From NCBI GenBank assembly GCA_023212695.1, contig JALCCG010000007.1:1-64000 (forward strand): DNA of 64,000 bases. The letters run 5' to 3'. The stretch comes from Sporisorium sorghi (lineage: Eukaryota > Basidiomycota > Ustilaginomycetes > Ustilaginales > Ustilaginaceae). The notes under the pieces were generated by a model, which had not been told where the DNA came from, searched no databases, and was given only the letters and a program-made list of their open reading frames with translations. Of this stretch, positions 1-9,500 are shown piece by piece (position 1 is the first letter of the stretch; the number at the start of each line of letters is the position of its first letter). A program made the translations under genes and the position numbers.

Positions 1-72
1 TTAACTGTCTCCGCCAGGTCTCTGTAACCGATCAGGTTGTTTGTATGCTTTAAACATAGTTCTGGTCCTCAT
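1..72 (+). other. Possible 3' end of a plus-strand gene (unresolved)
   Basis: Only a few codons are visible. Two plus-strand frames are open from the window edge, with stops at 25-27 and 51-53. The plus-strand terminator that follows implies a transcript arriving from outside the window on this strand. Too little sequence is present to choose a frame or name a product. Confidence 0.25.
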
Positions 73-125
73 AAGACAGACGCCCAAATCATCCGCACCG
101 TACGGATCGACTGGGCGTCTGTCTT
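73..125 (+). terminator. Intrinsic terminator, plus strand
   Basis: A perfect 14-bp stem pairs 73-86 with 112-125, with an inner ATCCG/CGGAT pairing (91-95 with 103-107). Several T residues follow on the plus strand. It ends transcription coming from the gene left of the window and insulates the regulator gene downstream. Confidence 0.8.
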
Positions 126-285
126 TTACATTTACATAAAACGGATATCTGCGTCTGTATCGCTAACCTATCATTCCTTTGATAATCCCAGTCTATAGAC
201 ATGATATACTAAACAAAATACAAGCCATAGTACGACCATGCCAGATACGAGCATACGAACAGGCTAGACCAAAGGAATGTGCGAT

Positions 286-2046
286 ATGTTGAAAATCCCA
301 GGATATACGATCACCGGCATCGTCTATGAGGATTCATATATAACGGTGGCGTATGCCCGTTCCGAGCGAACCCGGAGAACGATGCTCCTGAAAATTGTAA
401 AAGAAGGTAGCCGTACAACGATCGAGAATGCGAAGCTCATCCACGAATTTCATTTCCTCAATGATTTGAATATGGACGGGCTGTTCAAGCCTGTATCCTA
501 CTTATCGTTCAAGACAATGATCGTGTTGGAGTTCGAACCCATTCACGCTATAACCTTAAGGGAATATGTACGAATCCACGGCTCCTCGCCCTCGGTATTA
601 ATCCCTATGCTTGAGCGCGCTGCCCGCAGGCTGCAGGATCTGCATACCCACGACGTTCTGCATTTAAACATCAGGCCAGACACCCTTCTTGTTCAGGAAA
701 GCACCCAGGACGTTTATTTAACAGGCTTCGGATACGCCGTTCGCCGGGATCAATTGAATTTACAGGGGCATGGCAGTCTGGAGGCCAATCCAGTCTATAT
801 GTCTCCGGAACAAACCGGGAGAATGAGCCATCGCCTGGATGGCAGAGCCGATATCTACTCGCTTGGCGTGACATTCTACGAGCTATTCGCTCATAGACTT
901 CCCTTCACCGCGAACGGTGCACTTCCTTGGGCTCACGCCCATCTTACCATAAGGCCTGATCCCTTCCATGATATTCATCTGCCTCAATGGATATCAGAGC
1001 TTATCCTGAACATGCTGGAAAAAGACCCCGATGACCGCTACATCGACATGCGGAGCATTGCTGAGAAAATAGCCCGGCATCGATTAGCTGCTGAATCAGA
1101 TCCGGATGCCAAGCGCTGCAGGTATGAAACCAGGCAAAATCCTTCCGCTTCCCATTCATTTCAGCAGCATGAAACACTCACTGATAAGGACGAGGGGGAT
1201 AAGTCCTTCCAGGAAACCATTCCCTCCATGTCGCTTTCGGGCCATATCGTCAACTATCCGCAAGTGTTGGATTTGGCCGCCATCATGCAGGCATCACATA
1301 TTTTTAACTCGGAGATCGCAACGGGGCGAGTAGCTGAACGTTTCATGCAGCTCCTGGTCATGAACGCCGGCGCCCATCGCGGTCTGATGCTAATGTTGCA
1401 GGACGGCAAATGGTATGTAGAAGCTGCGGCAAAGATGGACGGCAGGCGATGGACAGCTTCTTCTCAGCGAACTCTCCTGGAGGATGCCCATGGAGTCAGC
1501 CGGCGTTTGCTTATTCAGACAGCGGAATCCCAAGCTGCCCTTCACGGGCCGACTGCCACACCAGGGATGGTTGAGTTGAACTCAACTTCTTCCGCTCAAT
1601 CGACAGAAGGTTCCGTGCTTTATTTTCCTATCGTTATTCAGGATCAATTGCTAGGAGTATTGTTTCTGCAAAATGAGATGAGCACAAAAGCATTTGCCCC
1701 CGATCGTTTTCATGTGTTGAGCACCATTGCCTCCCAAGCTCTATTTGCCATTCATGCGAAAGTCCGCTCCCGTACCGAGCTGCCATTTTCCGAACATGGC
1801 CTCCAATCGGCAAAAAAGCGTGCGGGAGGAGTGCATGATTTAACAGGACGGGAGAAGGAAGTGCTTTGCCTGATCTCGAAGGGGCTCTCGAATAAAGAAA
1901 TCGCCGCGGCACTTACCATCACCAATGAGACAGTAAAAACCCACATCAAGAAAATCTTCGAAAAACTGAAGGTTGACCGAAGAGGAAAAGCCGCAGCCAT
2001 CGCTAATACGCTCGGTTTGCTTCACGAGGACCATCCCTTTCCTTAG
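286..2046 (+). CDS. Pseudokinase-GAF-LuxR family transcriptional regulator
   Basis: A one-component regulator of about 586 residues. The first ~270 residues have a Ser/Thr kinase fold, but the HRD catalytic loop reads HLNIRPD and the DFG motif reads TGFG, so the catalytic and metal-binding Asp are absent and phosphotransfer is unlikely. A GAF-type sensor region follows (about residues 335-500). A C-terminal LuxR helix-turn-helix (last ~65 residues) carries the typical LTGREKEVL and SNKEIA motifs. The start at 286 is preferred because AAAGGA at 271-276 lies 9 nt before it; the in-frame ATG at 277 abuts that site. It stands alone between two terminators. Target genes and signal cannot be read from sequence. 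Confidence 0.85.
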   Translation: MLKIPGYTITGIVYEDSYITVAYARSERTRRTMLLKIVKEGSRTTIENAKLIHEFHFLNDLNMDGLFKPVSYLSFKTMIVLEFEPIHAITLREYVRIHGSSPSVLIPMLERAARRLQDLHTHDVLHLNIRPDTLLVQESTQDVYLTGFGYAVRRDQLNLQGHGSLEANPVYMSPEQTGRMSHRLDGRADIYSLGVTFYELFAHRLPFTANGALPWAHAHLTIRPDPFHDIHLPQWISELILNMLEKDPDDRYIDMRSIAEKIARHRLAAESDPDAKRCRYETRQNPSASHSFQQHETLTDKDEGDKSFQETIPSMSLSGHIVNYPQVLDLAAIMQASHIFNSEIATGRVAERFMQLLVMNAGAHRGLMLMLQDGKWYVEAAAKMDGRRWTASSQRTLLEDAHGVSRRLLIQTAESQAALHGPTATPGMVELNSTSSAQSTEGSVLYFPIVIQDQLLGVLFLQNEMSTKAFAPDRFHVLSTIASQALFAIHAKVRSRTELPFSEHGLQSAKKRAGGVHDLTGREKEVLCLISKGLSNKEIAAALTITNETVKTHIKKIFEKLKVDRRGKAAAIANTLGLLHEDHPFP

Positions 2047-2165
2047 TAGCCCCTATATCCTGAAGGGACTAAACGCCAGCTATAAGCTGCAATTCCATCA
2101 CCTCTACCCTTCTGTTCCACGATCAGTATGCTCGGGAAGCATGTGAATGCTCTTATAATAGATCT

Positions 2166-2205
2166 AAAAAGCTTACTTAAGGAAGAGACCTTAAGTAAGC
2201 TTTTT
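2166..2205. terminator. Bidirectional terminator between convergent genes
   Basis: A perfect 17-bp stem (2166-2182 with 2189-2205) has a 6-nt loop and five A residues on one side and five T on the other, so it can terminate both the plus-strand regulator gene and the minus-strand SLH gene. It lies 3 nt from the stop codon of the SLH gene. Confidence 0.92.
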
Positions 2206-2208
2206 CGT

Positions 2209-5200
2209 TTATATGCTCTGTTCAATTACATTTATAAAACGATGTATAACCGCTGCTACCTCTGCTCGTGTTGCCAATCCTCGAGGCAAGAAGCTTCCTC
2301 CGGGATATCCGTTCATCAGCTCGTTCTCGACCACGTCGGATACCTGTTGCTTTGCCCAGGTGGATATGGAGCCTTGGTCTTTGAAGGAAGTTAAGTTTGT
2401 ACCGGAAACGCTGGAGGAAAGACTCACAAGCTGGCTCGAGTTGGCCAGCATGACAGCCATTTGCTCACGTGTGATCGGATCATCGGGGCCAAAAGCTCGG
2501 CTGCTGTACCCACCAATAATTCCATGGGCTAGAGCAGTACGAATCGCGTCGCCGGCCCAGTGATTTTTAATATCCTGGAATGCAGCGTTGTATTGCCCCT
2601 TTAATCCCAGGCTCCGTATCAGCAGCGCGACAAATTCGGCCCGGGTCACCGGACGGTCTGGTTTATAGCTTCCGTCAGGATAACCTTTTACCAGCTTCAG
2701 ATCATATAGCGCCTGGATGTCAGACTCGGCCCAGTGTCCGGTAATGTCGGTAAGGGCAGGAGTCTGTTTGCTAGGGGGCGGCTGTGCAGCAGACGAACCG
2801 CCGTCATTTCCTGGAGCTGGTGTTGTTGGGGTTGGCGTTGGGGTTGAAATCGATCCTGGAAGTCCTTCGTTCTTATCCCCCTTATCTACTGAAGAAGGAT
2901 TCGGGTCGCTCCCGCCGCTTCCCGGTGTAGGATCAGTCGGTCCTGTATCTCCACCACCTGGCCGAGGCGTAACGTTAACCGTTCGAACAACCTCTTCCGC
3001 CTCATTGCCGGCACGATCGGCTACCGAATAACGGAGCGTGTATTGTCCTGGTCTGGAAGTATCGACTTTACCTTCAACCTCGATGCGATCCGTTAGATCT
3101 CCGTCTAGATTGTCATTGGCCATGGCCCCCGGATCCGTATAGTCAGAACCTTGCACCAAGGAGATTCGAGAATCGCCAAGCAGGGTAATTACCGGCTTTT
3201 CACGATCGATATTCGTGATTTCCACCAGTTTCACCGACTCATTGCCTGCATGATCCCGGACATAATAAGTAATCCAGCCATTGTCATGGACCTCCAGCCT
3301 ATCACTCCAAGGCTCGCCGCCACCGTGTGCGAAATAGGAAGCATCCTGTTGTCCGAAGGCAAGCTTACTCTCAACCAACGGATTCGGAGCATAGACCGAG
3401 GCGGTCACCGTGACGTCGGTTTGCGTCGGAACAGACGGTGACACCGCAACCTGAATGACTGGCACCTCTTTAAAAATGTTCATGATTTCAATGGTCTCAA
3501 TTGTTTTGTTGCCCGCAGCACTCTCGGCGTATACGGTATACCATCCATTCAACTCCGCTTCGAAGGTTCCGTTAAAGTCGTTCCCTTCCGCGTCAAAATA
3601 GGACAACGGCTGGATTCCCGGCGCCCACTTCGTAGACATAATCGGACTTAACGTACCGTACACATCAGCCGTTACGGCCACATTCTGGTTTGTCGGATCC
3701 TTGATAGAAGGCTGTAGGTGGATGATCGGTTCTTCCCTATCGATGTTGCTTACATGGAAGGACCTAACATTCCCGTTACCGGCACCGTCTTTTGCATAGA
3801 CCGTGTATTCTCCGTTCGCATCCACCGTAAATACATCCTGGAACACGGTGCCCCTTCCTTGCTCGAAGTAAACTTCGTCCTGCACACCGGCGCTCCATTT
3901 CATAAGTGAGATCACGCCGGAATTGTCCATGCCGGATATCCACACTTCGACATCCTGACTCGTCCACGTACTAGGCGTTAGCTTGGGCTCCGATATTATC
4001 GGTCTTTCGTTATCCATTCGGGTAACCTCAATGACGGCCACGGCCTCGTAACCAGCATTGTCTTTGATATAAACGGTATACATTCCATTGCTGTCAACGG
4101 TAAAGCTGCTACCGGTAAACGAAGTGCCTTCATTGTTGAAATAATCGGAATCATGATGTCCGGCAGCCCATTTCTGCACCGCGATCCCGCTGCCGTTGTC
4201 CGTTACATCGAGTTGTATTCGAACGGGGTTGTTTGCCCAATCGGGGTTGTCGAGTGACAGACGGAGGCTTGGGCCGCTTTTATAAAGATTGGTGATTTCT
4301 ACGGTCTCGATCTGTTCATTCCCGGCCTTGTCCTTGGCATAGACTGTGTATAGACCATTCTCCGAAACCGTAAAGCCTGTCCCTTGCAAGGTGTTCCCCT
4401 CTGCCGCAAAATAGGAGGCCGGCTGCCTGCCCGCTGCCCATTTAACGATCCCGATGCCGCTTTCCTGATCGGAGGCGTCAACAGTAATAGCGATATCCGT
4501 CTGCGTCGGCTCTGTCGTGGATAGCGTCAACGAAATTGCAGGAGGGATGGTGTCCAGATTGTCAATCGTGATCTGCTCTATTACCGCATTCCCCGCTTGA
4601 TCTTCTGCATAAACGGTGTAGATCCCGTTATCCGTCACTGTAAAAGAATCGCTAAACATGGTTCCACCGCCATTCTTGAAAAATGCCAGCGGTTGGTTGC
4701 CTTCAGCCCACCTCGTGAGCTTTACGCCACTGAGATCATCTACGGTTGATGCGGTAATTTGGACAGACCCGGAAGTCCATTCCGTCGGTGATGACGTCAG
4801 GGTAAGCGAAGGTGAGACTCGATCAATGTTCCCGATTTCAATGAACTGTACCGTTTCATTCCCTGCACGATCCTTTGCATACCAGCTGTACCATCCGTTA
4901 TTGGACGCGGTGAATACCATGCCGCCTAGCGGCAGATCGCCGTTATGATGGAAAAAGGATGCCTTTTGCCGGCCTTCCGCCCATTTCTTAATCTGGACCC
5001 CGCTCCCCGTATCATATGTATGTCCGGTAACAATGACGTTGCCTTGTGTCCATTCTGACGTAGATTGCGTGAGAGATACCGACGGTGGGCTATTGTCGAA
5101 AAATACGGAGCTTCTGTCCGTGGTTGCCGATGCGGTCTTAGAAATACCTTCGTCTTGGTATGCAATGCTGAAATGGATTTCCCCTTCAGGATGGCTAGCA

Positions 5201-5997
5201 TCCAGCGTCACAGATGCCCTCCATTCGTTTCCGACTGCATTTGGTATAGCGATTGCTTGGACTTGCTGTCCGGCTAGCATGACACTCGGGGATTGAAGAG
5301 TTCGAAGCGAAGTGAATGTCAAGGTAATCTCATCCCCCGCCTGGGCATAACCCCGATCTGCCGCATTGGACTGAATCGAAATGCTGCGGATTGGGTCCAC
5401 ATTCAGCGTGTAGCTTACCCGGGAACGACTGTAGTTCAACGATCTGTTTTCGCCAGCCCAGGTCGTCGTATAATAGCTTAGCGTTGCCCACAGCGCGTTG
5501 GCCGGCACCTCCGGACCGCTCAAAACATTGACGCCGTCAATACTATACGTGTATTGCTGATTATAGATGGGCTGATTCTCGCCGAACCCGCCATCAAAGT
5601 TGCTAAATGTCAGCCACTTCACATCGTCAGGAATGTCGCTCCAATCACCAAACTTAATCATTTTCTTCTCGGTTGTCATTCCGTCCCGGCTGTAATAAAG
5701 CTCCAGCCCGTTTAAACTGAATGAAATGAACGTGACCCACCGTGCGTCTGGAGGGACTTTTCGAAAGTCATCCAGAATCTCGATGGTGTTCCCGTCGCTA
5801 TAGAAAGGAAAAACTGAAGCAAATCCACGTGGATCATAATTGATGAAACCAAGCGTCTCGGCCTGCACCTGTAATGCAAAAGCCCGGTCTTTCACCGGGA
5901 TGGCCAGACTACCTAATAGAAGCGGTACGATCATGGCCATCACAATGAATGTTTGTGCTACACTGCGCTTAATGGCTCTTATCCTCCTTTTTTTCAT
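2209..5997 (-). CDS. Secreted SLH-domain protein with seven Ig-like repeats
   Basis: A 1262-residue surface protein. It has a basic N-terminus and hydrophobic signal segment, then a ~230-residue region of repeated short WVTFISF/WLTFSNF-like units, then seven tandem Ig-like modules of about 85 residues. The modules share a KWAxGxQ core and an NGxYTVYAKDxAGN signature. A DUF5011-type Ig domain (DNLDGDLTDRI) and a Gly/Pro/Thr linker precede three C-terminal SLH domains (TRAEFVALL, TREQMAVML, TRAEVAAVI). SLH triplets bind secondary cell wall polymer, so the protein is likely displayed on the wall. The ATG has no upstream ribosome site; AAGGAGG lies inside codons 3-5, so initiation may occur at ATT (5973). 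No enzyme motif is seen. Confidence 0.88.
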   Translation of the reverse strand: MKKRRIRAIKRSVAQTFIVMAMIVPLLLGSLAIPVKDRAFALQVQAETLGFINYDPRGFASVFPFYSDGNTIEILDDFRKVPPDARWVTFISFSLNGLELYYSRDGMTTEKKMIKFGDWSDIPDDVKWLTFSNFDGGFGENQPIYNQQYTYSIDGVNVLSGPEVPANALWATLSYYTTTWAGENRSLNYSRSRVSYTLNVDPIRSISIQSNAADRGYAQAGDEITLTFTSLRTLQSPSVMLAGQQVQAIAIPNAVGNEWRASVTLDASHPEGEIHFSIAYQDEGISKTASATTDRSSVFFDNSPPSVSLTQSTSEWTQGNVIVTGHTYDTGSGVQIKKWAEGRQKASFFHHNGDLPLGGMVFTASNNGWYSWYAKDRAGNETVQFIEIGNIDRVSPSLTLTSSPTEWTSGSVQITASTVDDLSGVKLTRWAEGNQPLAFFKNGGGTMFSDSFTVTDNGIYTVYAEDQAGNAVIEQITIDNLDTIPPAISLTLSTTEPTQTDIAITVDASDQESGIGIVKWAAGRQPASYFAAEGNTLQGTGFTVSENGLYTVYAKDKAGNEQIETVEITNLYKSGPSLRLSLDNPDWANNPVRIQLDVTDNGSGIAVQKWAAGHHDSDYFNNEGTSFTGSSFTVDSNGMYTVYIKDNAGYEAVAVIEVTRMDNERPIISEPKLTPSTWTSQDVEVWISGMDNSGVISLMKWSAGVQDEVYFEQGRGTVFQDVFTVDANGEYTVYAKDGAGNGNVRSFHVSNIDREEPIIHLQPSIKDPTNQNVAVTADVYGTLSPIMSTKWAPGIQPLSYFDAEGNDFNGTFEAELNGWYTVYAESAAGNKTIETIEIMNIFKEVPVIQVAVSPSVPTQTDVTVTASVYAPNPLVESKLAFGQQDASYFAHGGGEPWSDRLEVHDNGWITYYVRDHAGNESVKLVEITNIDREKPVITLLGDSRISLVQGSDYTDPGAMANDNLDGDLTDRIEVEGKVDTSRPGQYTLRYSVADRAGNEAEEVVRTVNVTPRPGGGDTGPTDPTPGSGGSDPNPSSVDKGDKNEGLPGSISTPTPTPTTPAPGNDGGSSAAQPPPSKQTPALTDITGHWAESDIQALYDLKLVKGYPDGSYKPDRPVTRAEFVALLIRSLGLKGQYNAAFQDIKNHWAGDAIRTALAHGIIGGYSSRAFGPDDPITREQMAVMLANSSQLVSLSSSVSGTNLTSFKDQGSISTWAKQQVSDVVENELMNGYPGGSFLPRGLATRAEVAAVIHRFINVIEQSI

Positions 5998-6106
5998 TTT
6001 TTAAACATACAAACTTAGTGAAATAGGAATGTATACCTATATAAAATAGTAGCTTTTGCCTGGGTTGATATGTATCCCCCGTATGAGGGATCTTTGGCGA
6101 AAAATG

Positions 6107-6140
6107 AAAAAAGACTCGGGTAATCACCTGAGTCTTTTTT
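6107..6140 (-). terminator. Intrinsic terminator, minus strand
   Basis: The stem pairs GACTCGGGT (6113-6121) with ACCTGAGTC (6126-6134), with one wobble, a 4-nt loop and A/T runs on both sides. It lies downstream of the small membrane protein gene and separates it from the SLH gene. Confidence 0.85.
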
Positions 6141-6162
6141 GGTATTTCATATGAGTTTGTTT

Positions 6163-6357
6163 TCACTTTATTTTACGAACCAGCTTAATAAACCAATAAA
6201 GGAAGATCCACGGTAAAATATAGGTCGTTAACCATTCGACGCTTCGCTGGATCGCACCGCCTTCCGTCTCTTTGGCAATCCCCCCCAACACGGTGAAGAT
6301 GATGAATAGAGGTACGAGTGCTATGGTAAAATAAATGACGGCTTTTTGGGCTTTCAT
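6163..6357 (-). CDS. Small two-TM membrane protein
   Basis: A 64-residue hydrophobic protein with two predicted membrane segments (IYFTIALVPLFIIFTVLGG and YILPWIFLYWFIKL) joined by a short polar loop, ending in basic residues. The start at 6357 is chosen because GGGAGG lies 9 nt upstream; a longer reading frame from 6384 has no better signal. It is a single-gene unit, with a terminator just after it and another upstream that ends the protease gene's neighbourhood. Not recognised as a named family. Confidence 0.65.
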   Translation of the reverse strand: MKAQKAVIYFTIALVPLFIIFTVLGGIAKETEGGAIQRSVEWLTTYILPWIFLYWFIKLVRKIK

Positions 6358-6439
6358 CTTGGTTCGCCTCCCCGTTTGGCTCATCCATTTCCTTTATATT
6401 ACAAACGTTCACGCAGCACGCTGTCAAGAAAATAAAAAA

Positions 6440-6465
6440 GGACTCGGTTGCTAACAGCCGAGTCC
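6440..6465 (-). terminator. Intrinsic terminator, minus strand
   Basis: An 11-bp stem (6440-6450 with 6455-6465) with a CTAA loop; the minus strand continues into a T run. It lies just downstream of the S8 protease gene. The stem core GACTCGG recurs in the terminator at 6107-6140. Confidence 0.88.
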
Positions 6466-6500
6466 TCTATAGTTAAAGCTCTATGTCTGCCTATCCTTGA

Positions 6501-9500
6501 TTAGATTTTATTCAGATAATCCAGCAAACGGTACACAATTACGGATACCTGTGCCCGAGTGGAAGTCTCGCCCGGTGCAAAGCGGTTGCCACTCACTCCC
6601 TTCACCAGCCCTTCGTTTACGGCAAAGGCCACGGCCGCACGTGCATCCTCCGAAATCAGATTCGTGTCGCTAAATGACAAGGATGCCGTTTCGGAATCCA
6701 TCTTCAACGCTTCCGCAATCATGACTACCATGTACTCGCGGGTCAGCGGATGCTTCGCCCCCGCTTCTTTGCTGCGTGTTTCCCAATCGATGCCTGTCTC
6801 GAAAATACGATCAAGCAGCGTCGCAAATTCGGCACGGGTTACCGCATTGTTCGGCGAGAACCGTCCTGCACCGGTACCGTTCGTGATATGCTGCGAGGCA
6901 GCAACCTCAATCTCATCCTTAGCCCAGTGGCTGACGATGTCGTTAAAGGTCACGTTATTCTCGGCGGCCACATAAGCACCCGGTCCGTTGATACGGAACG
7001 TGATCGATCCGCGTGCAGCCGATTGCAGCAATCCTGCGGATTGCAGATCGCCTTTTTCCGACTGAACGTAGGCACCCACCTTGCGGGCATCCTTCACTTT
7101 GGCCGGGTCGTAGTTCAATGTCAGTAAAAGCGGATGTTTGAATTTGTCCCCGTGTTTGACCGAAACGATTGGGGATACAGCGTTCAAGGTGTTCCCGGAT
7201 TCCGCTTTGCTTGCAGCTACGGAAACCGTCAAACTAAATCCGCTGTTCGTCGTGAAATCATCCAATGCATCGGCAGGCACCGTCAGAGTAAATCCGTTAC
7301 CCGTAATAACAAGCGGTTTGCCGGATGCTTTCAGTTTATCGACAGTCGTCTTGCCGAGGGTAAGAGCTACGTCGCTGTATTTGCTGAAATCCAGCTTCGA
7401 TACGTCCAGCTTCACTTCCTTACTGTCACTAGTAATTCCTGCCGTAACCACTGCTTCAGACAGAGCTGCCGTTGCGGACTCGGTGCCATCCGCATTTTTC
7501 TTCGTCGTTACTTTGGCATCTCCCGATACTTCGGGAGCCGGAGTGGACGGAGTTCCTGTGGAACCGCCGCCGGAGGACGAGCCGCCACCGCCTCCTCCGC
7601 CGGATCCGCCACCTGGGTTACCTGGATCCGGGTTCCCTGGTCCAGGCGCGCCTGTCAATTGCAGGTTAACCGTCGCTTTACCTTCAAGACCTTGGCGATC
7701 CTTGACGGAAAGCTCGACGGTATAGTTGCCTGAAGACAGTCCGTCCAGTGCGATGGTAAAGGCGCCATCCTGCTCGACATCAAAGCTGCCTTCCTTCGCT
7801 ACCGTTTTATTGGCTCTTTTAATCACATAAGTGGCATCCAGCCATTCGCTCACATTGAAGTCGATAAACCAGTCCTCTTTTATGACAGGCGCCGCGGTCA
7901 CGTACAAGTCATCCACGGTTCCCTTCAATACTGCATCCTCTTGCTTGTGAATGGTAGTTTTGGTGTCAATCTCAATCTTTGGAGCTGTACTCTTCACAAA
8001 AAACGGATCTCTTACATAGTCAGTGAAAATCCGCAAACTGCTATCCTGAGTCGTAAGATCAATGGAATATAATCCATCTTTAATGGTTAGCTCCTCACCT
8101 GTTCCATAGTCATAATAGTTGCCATCCCACTCCATGTAATAAGGTTGAGCTGGGTGCGTTCTCCTAGCACCATAGATTTGACCAATAACTCCGTCACCGT
8201 CCTCGCCAGCTTCGGTGTTCAATGCATCATACAGGTCTAAGATGACAAGACTCATCGGATTAAACAGCTCAAATGCAACATACATACTCTCCACTTCGCC
8301 TTGATCATTGAGCTTAAAGTGAGGGAGATCCTCCTCATCTTCCGTAAAGGTATCGATATAGTTGATACCAACCTTTTGAATATTAAAATATGCGGCATAC
8401 GGTACATAATATTTATTAACGTCACTAATAATGACAATATGCCCTTGGTGTTCCGAAGTACTGGAAATTCCTTTAGGTACGTTCAGACTTACCTCAAGCT
8501 CAACCTGCCCATCCAGCGTGAAGGTAGGTTGGTCAACCGTAACCGTTACGCCCGGCGTTACTCTAGATGCCATCGGTTCCACTTCGACTCTGAAATTGTC
8601 AACCAATCCATTCAGGCTCTCGATTCGGATTTTCTTCGTGATGGTGGTTTCCTCGGTTGTACCCGTGAAATTACCAAAATTGATACTTCCGGTGATATTA
8701 TCCTGCTCATACCGGACACCCCGATCCGTATATGAGGTTTTGTCCAAAACCTTCACCAGTTCCGTGGCCTTAATAGTTTTTAACGCTTGGACCCGACCTG
8801 CACCTTGGTCGTTAACGTCATAATTGTCAGTATCCAGCACCTTCGCGTTGTTCATTAATGCCACTTTGACATCGAACGGCGTCCAGTCCGGATTTTTCTG
8901 AAGGATTAAAGCGGCAAGTCCGGCGACATGAGGAGCAGCCATACTTGTACCTGTCAATCGGTCGTATGCTGTTGAATAGTCCGCACCCGGATCGTCTTTT
9001 CCATAGGCCGGTACCGAAGATAAAATACTCGTGCCCGGTGCTACAACGTCCGGTTTGATATCCAGCGTCTTCTGGGCAGGGCCGCGGGAGCTCGAGCTGT
9101 TCATTTCATCTCCCTCGGTTCTATTTCTCTTAAAATCGGAGAAATTCACTTTCAAATCAGGTTCTGCTTCGAGCCGTTGTCTGATATATTCTCCTTCCTC
9201 CAGGCTCATCTTTAACGTGGTGATGAAGCTGAAGCTGTCCCCGAAATATGGAATAGGGTTAATCGAATCATCTACATTATTGTAGATGATCGCCGCGGCC
9301 GCACCGGCATTCTGGGCATTCGCCATCTTTTCAACAAATGCAAGCTCACCGCGTTTGATCAGGGCGATTTTGTCCGTCATGTTCTTGCCATCGAAATCTT
9401 CTTCAGATCCGAGCCCTACATAGACAAGTTCAAAGTCGCCATCCAGAACATCTTCGGGAGCTACAGCCAAATTCCAAGCCATGAGTTCCGTCTCATACGT

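Noticed and set aside
1..57. Short minus-strand frame at the left edge
   Set aside because: Only about 18 codons and no ribosome site; the terminator next to it works on the plus strand.
3150..5110. Repeated DNA as a CRISPR array
   Set aside because: The repeats are about 255 nt, diverged and in frame within a protein gene.
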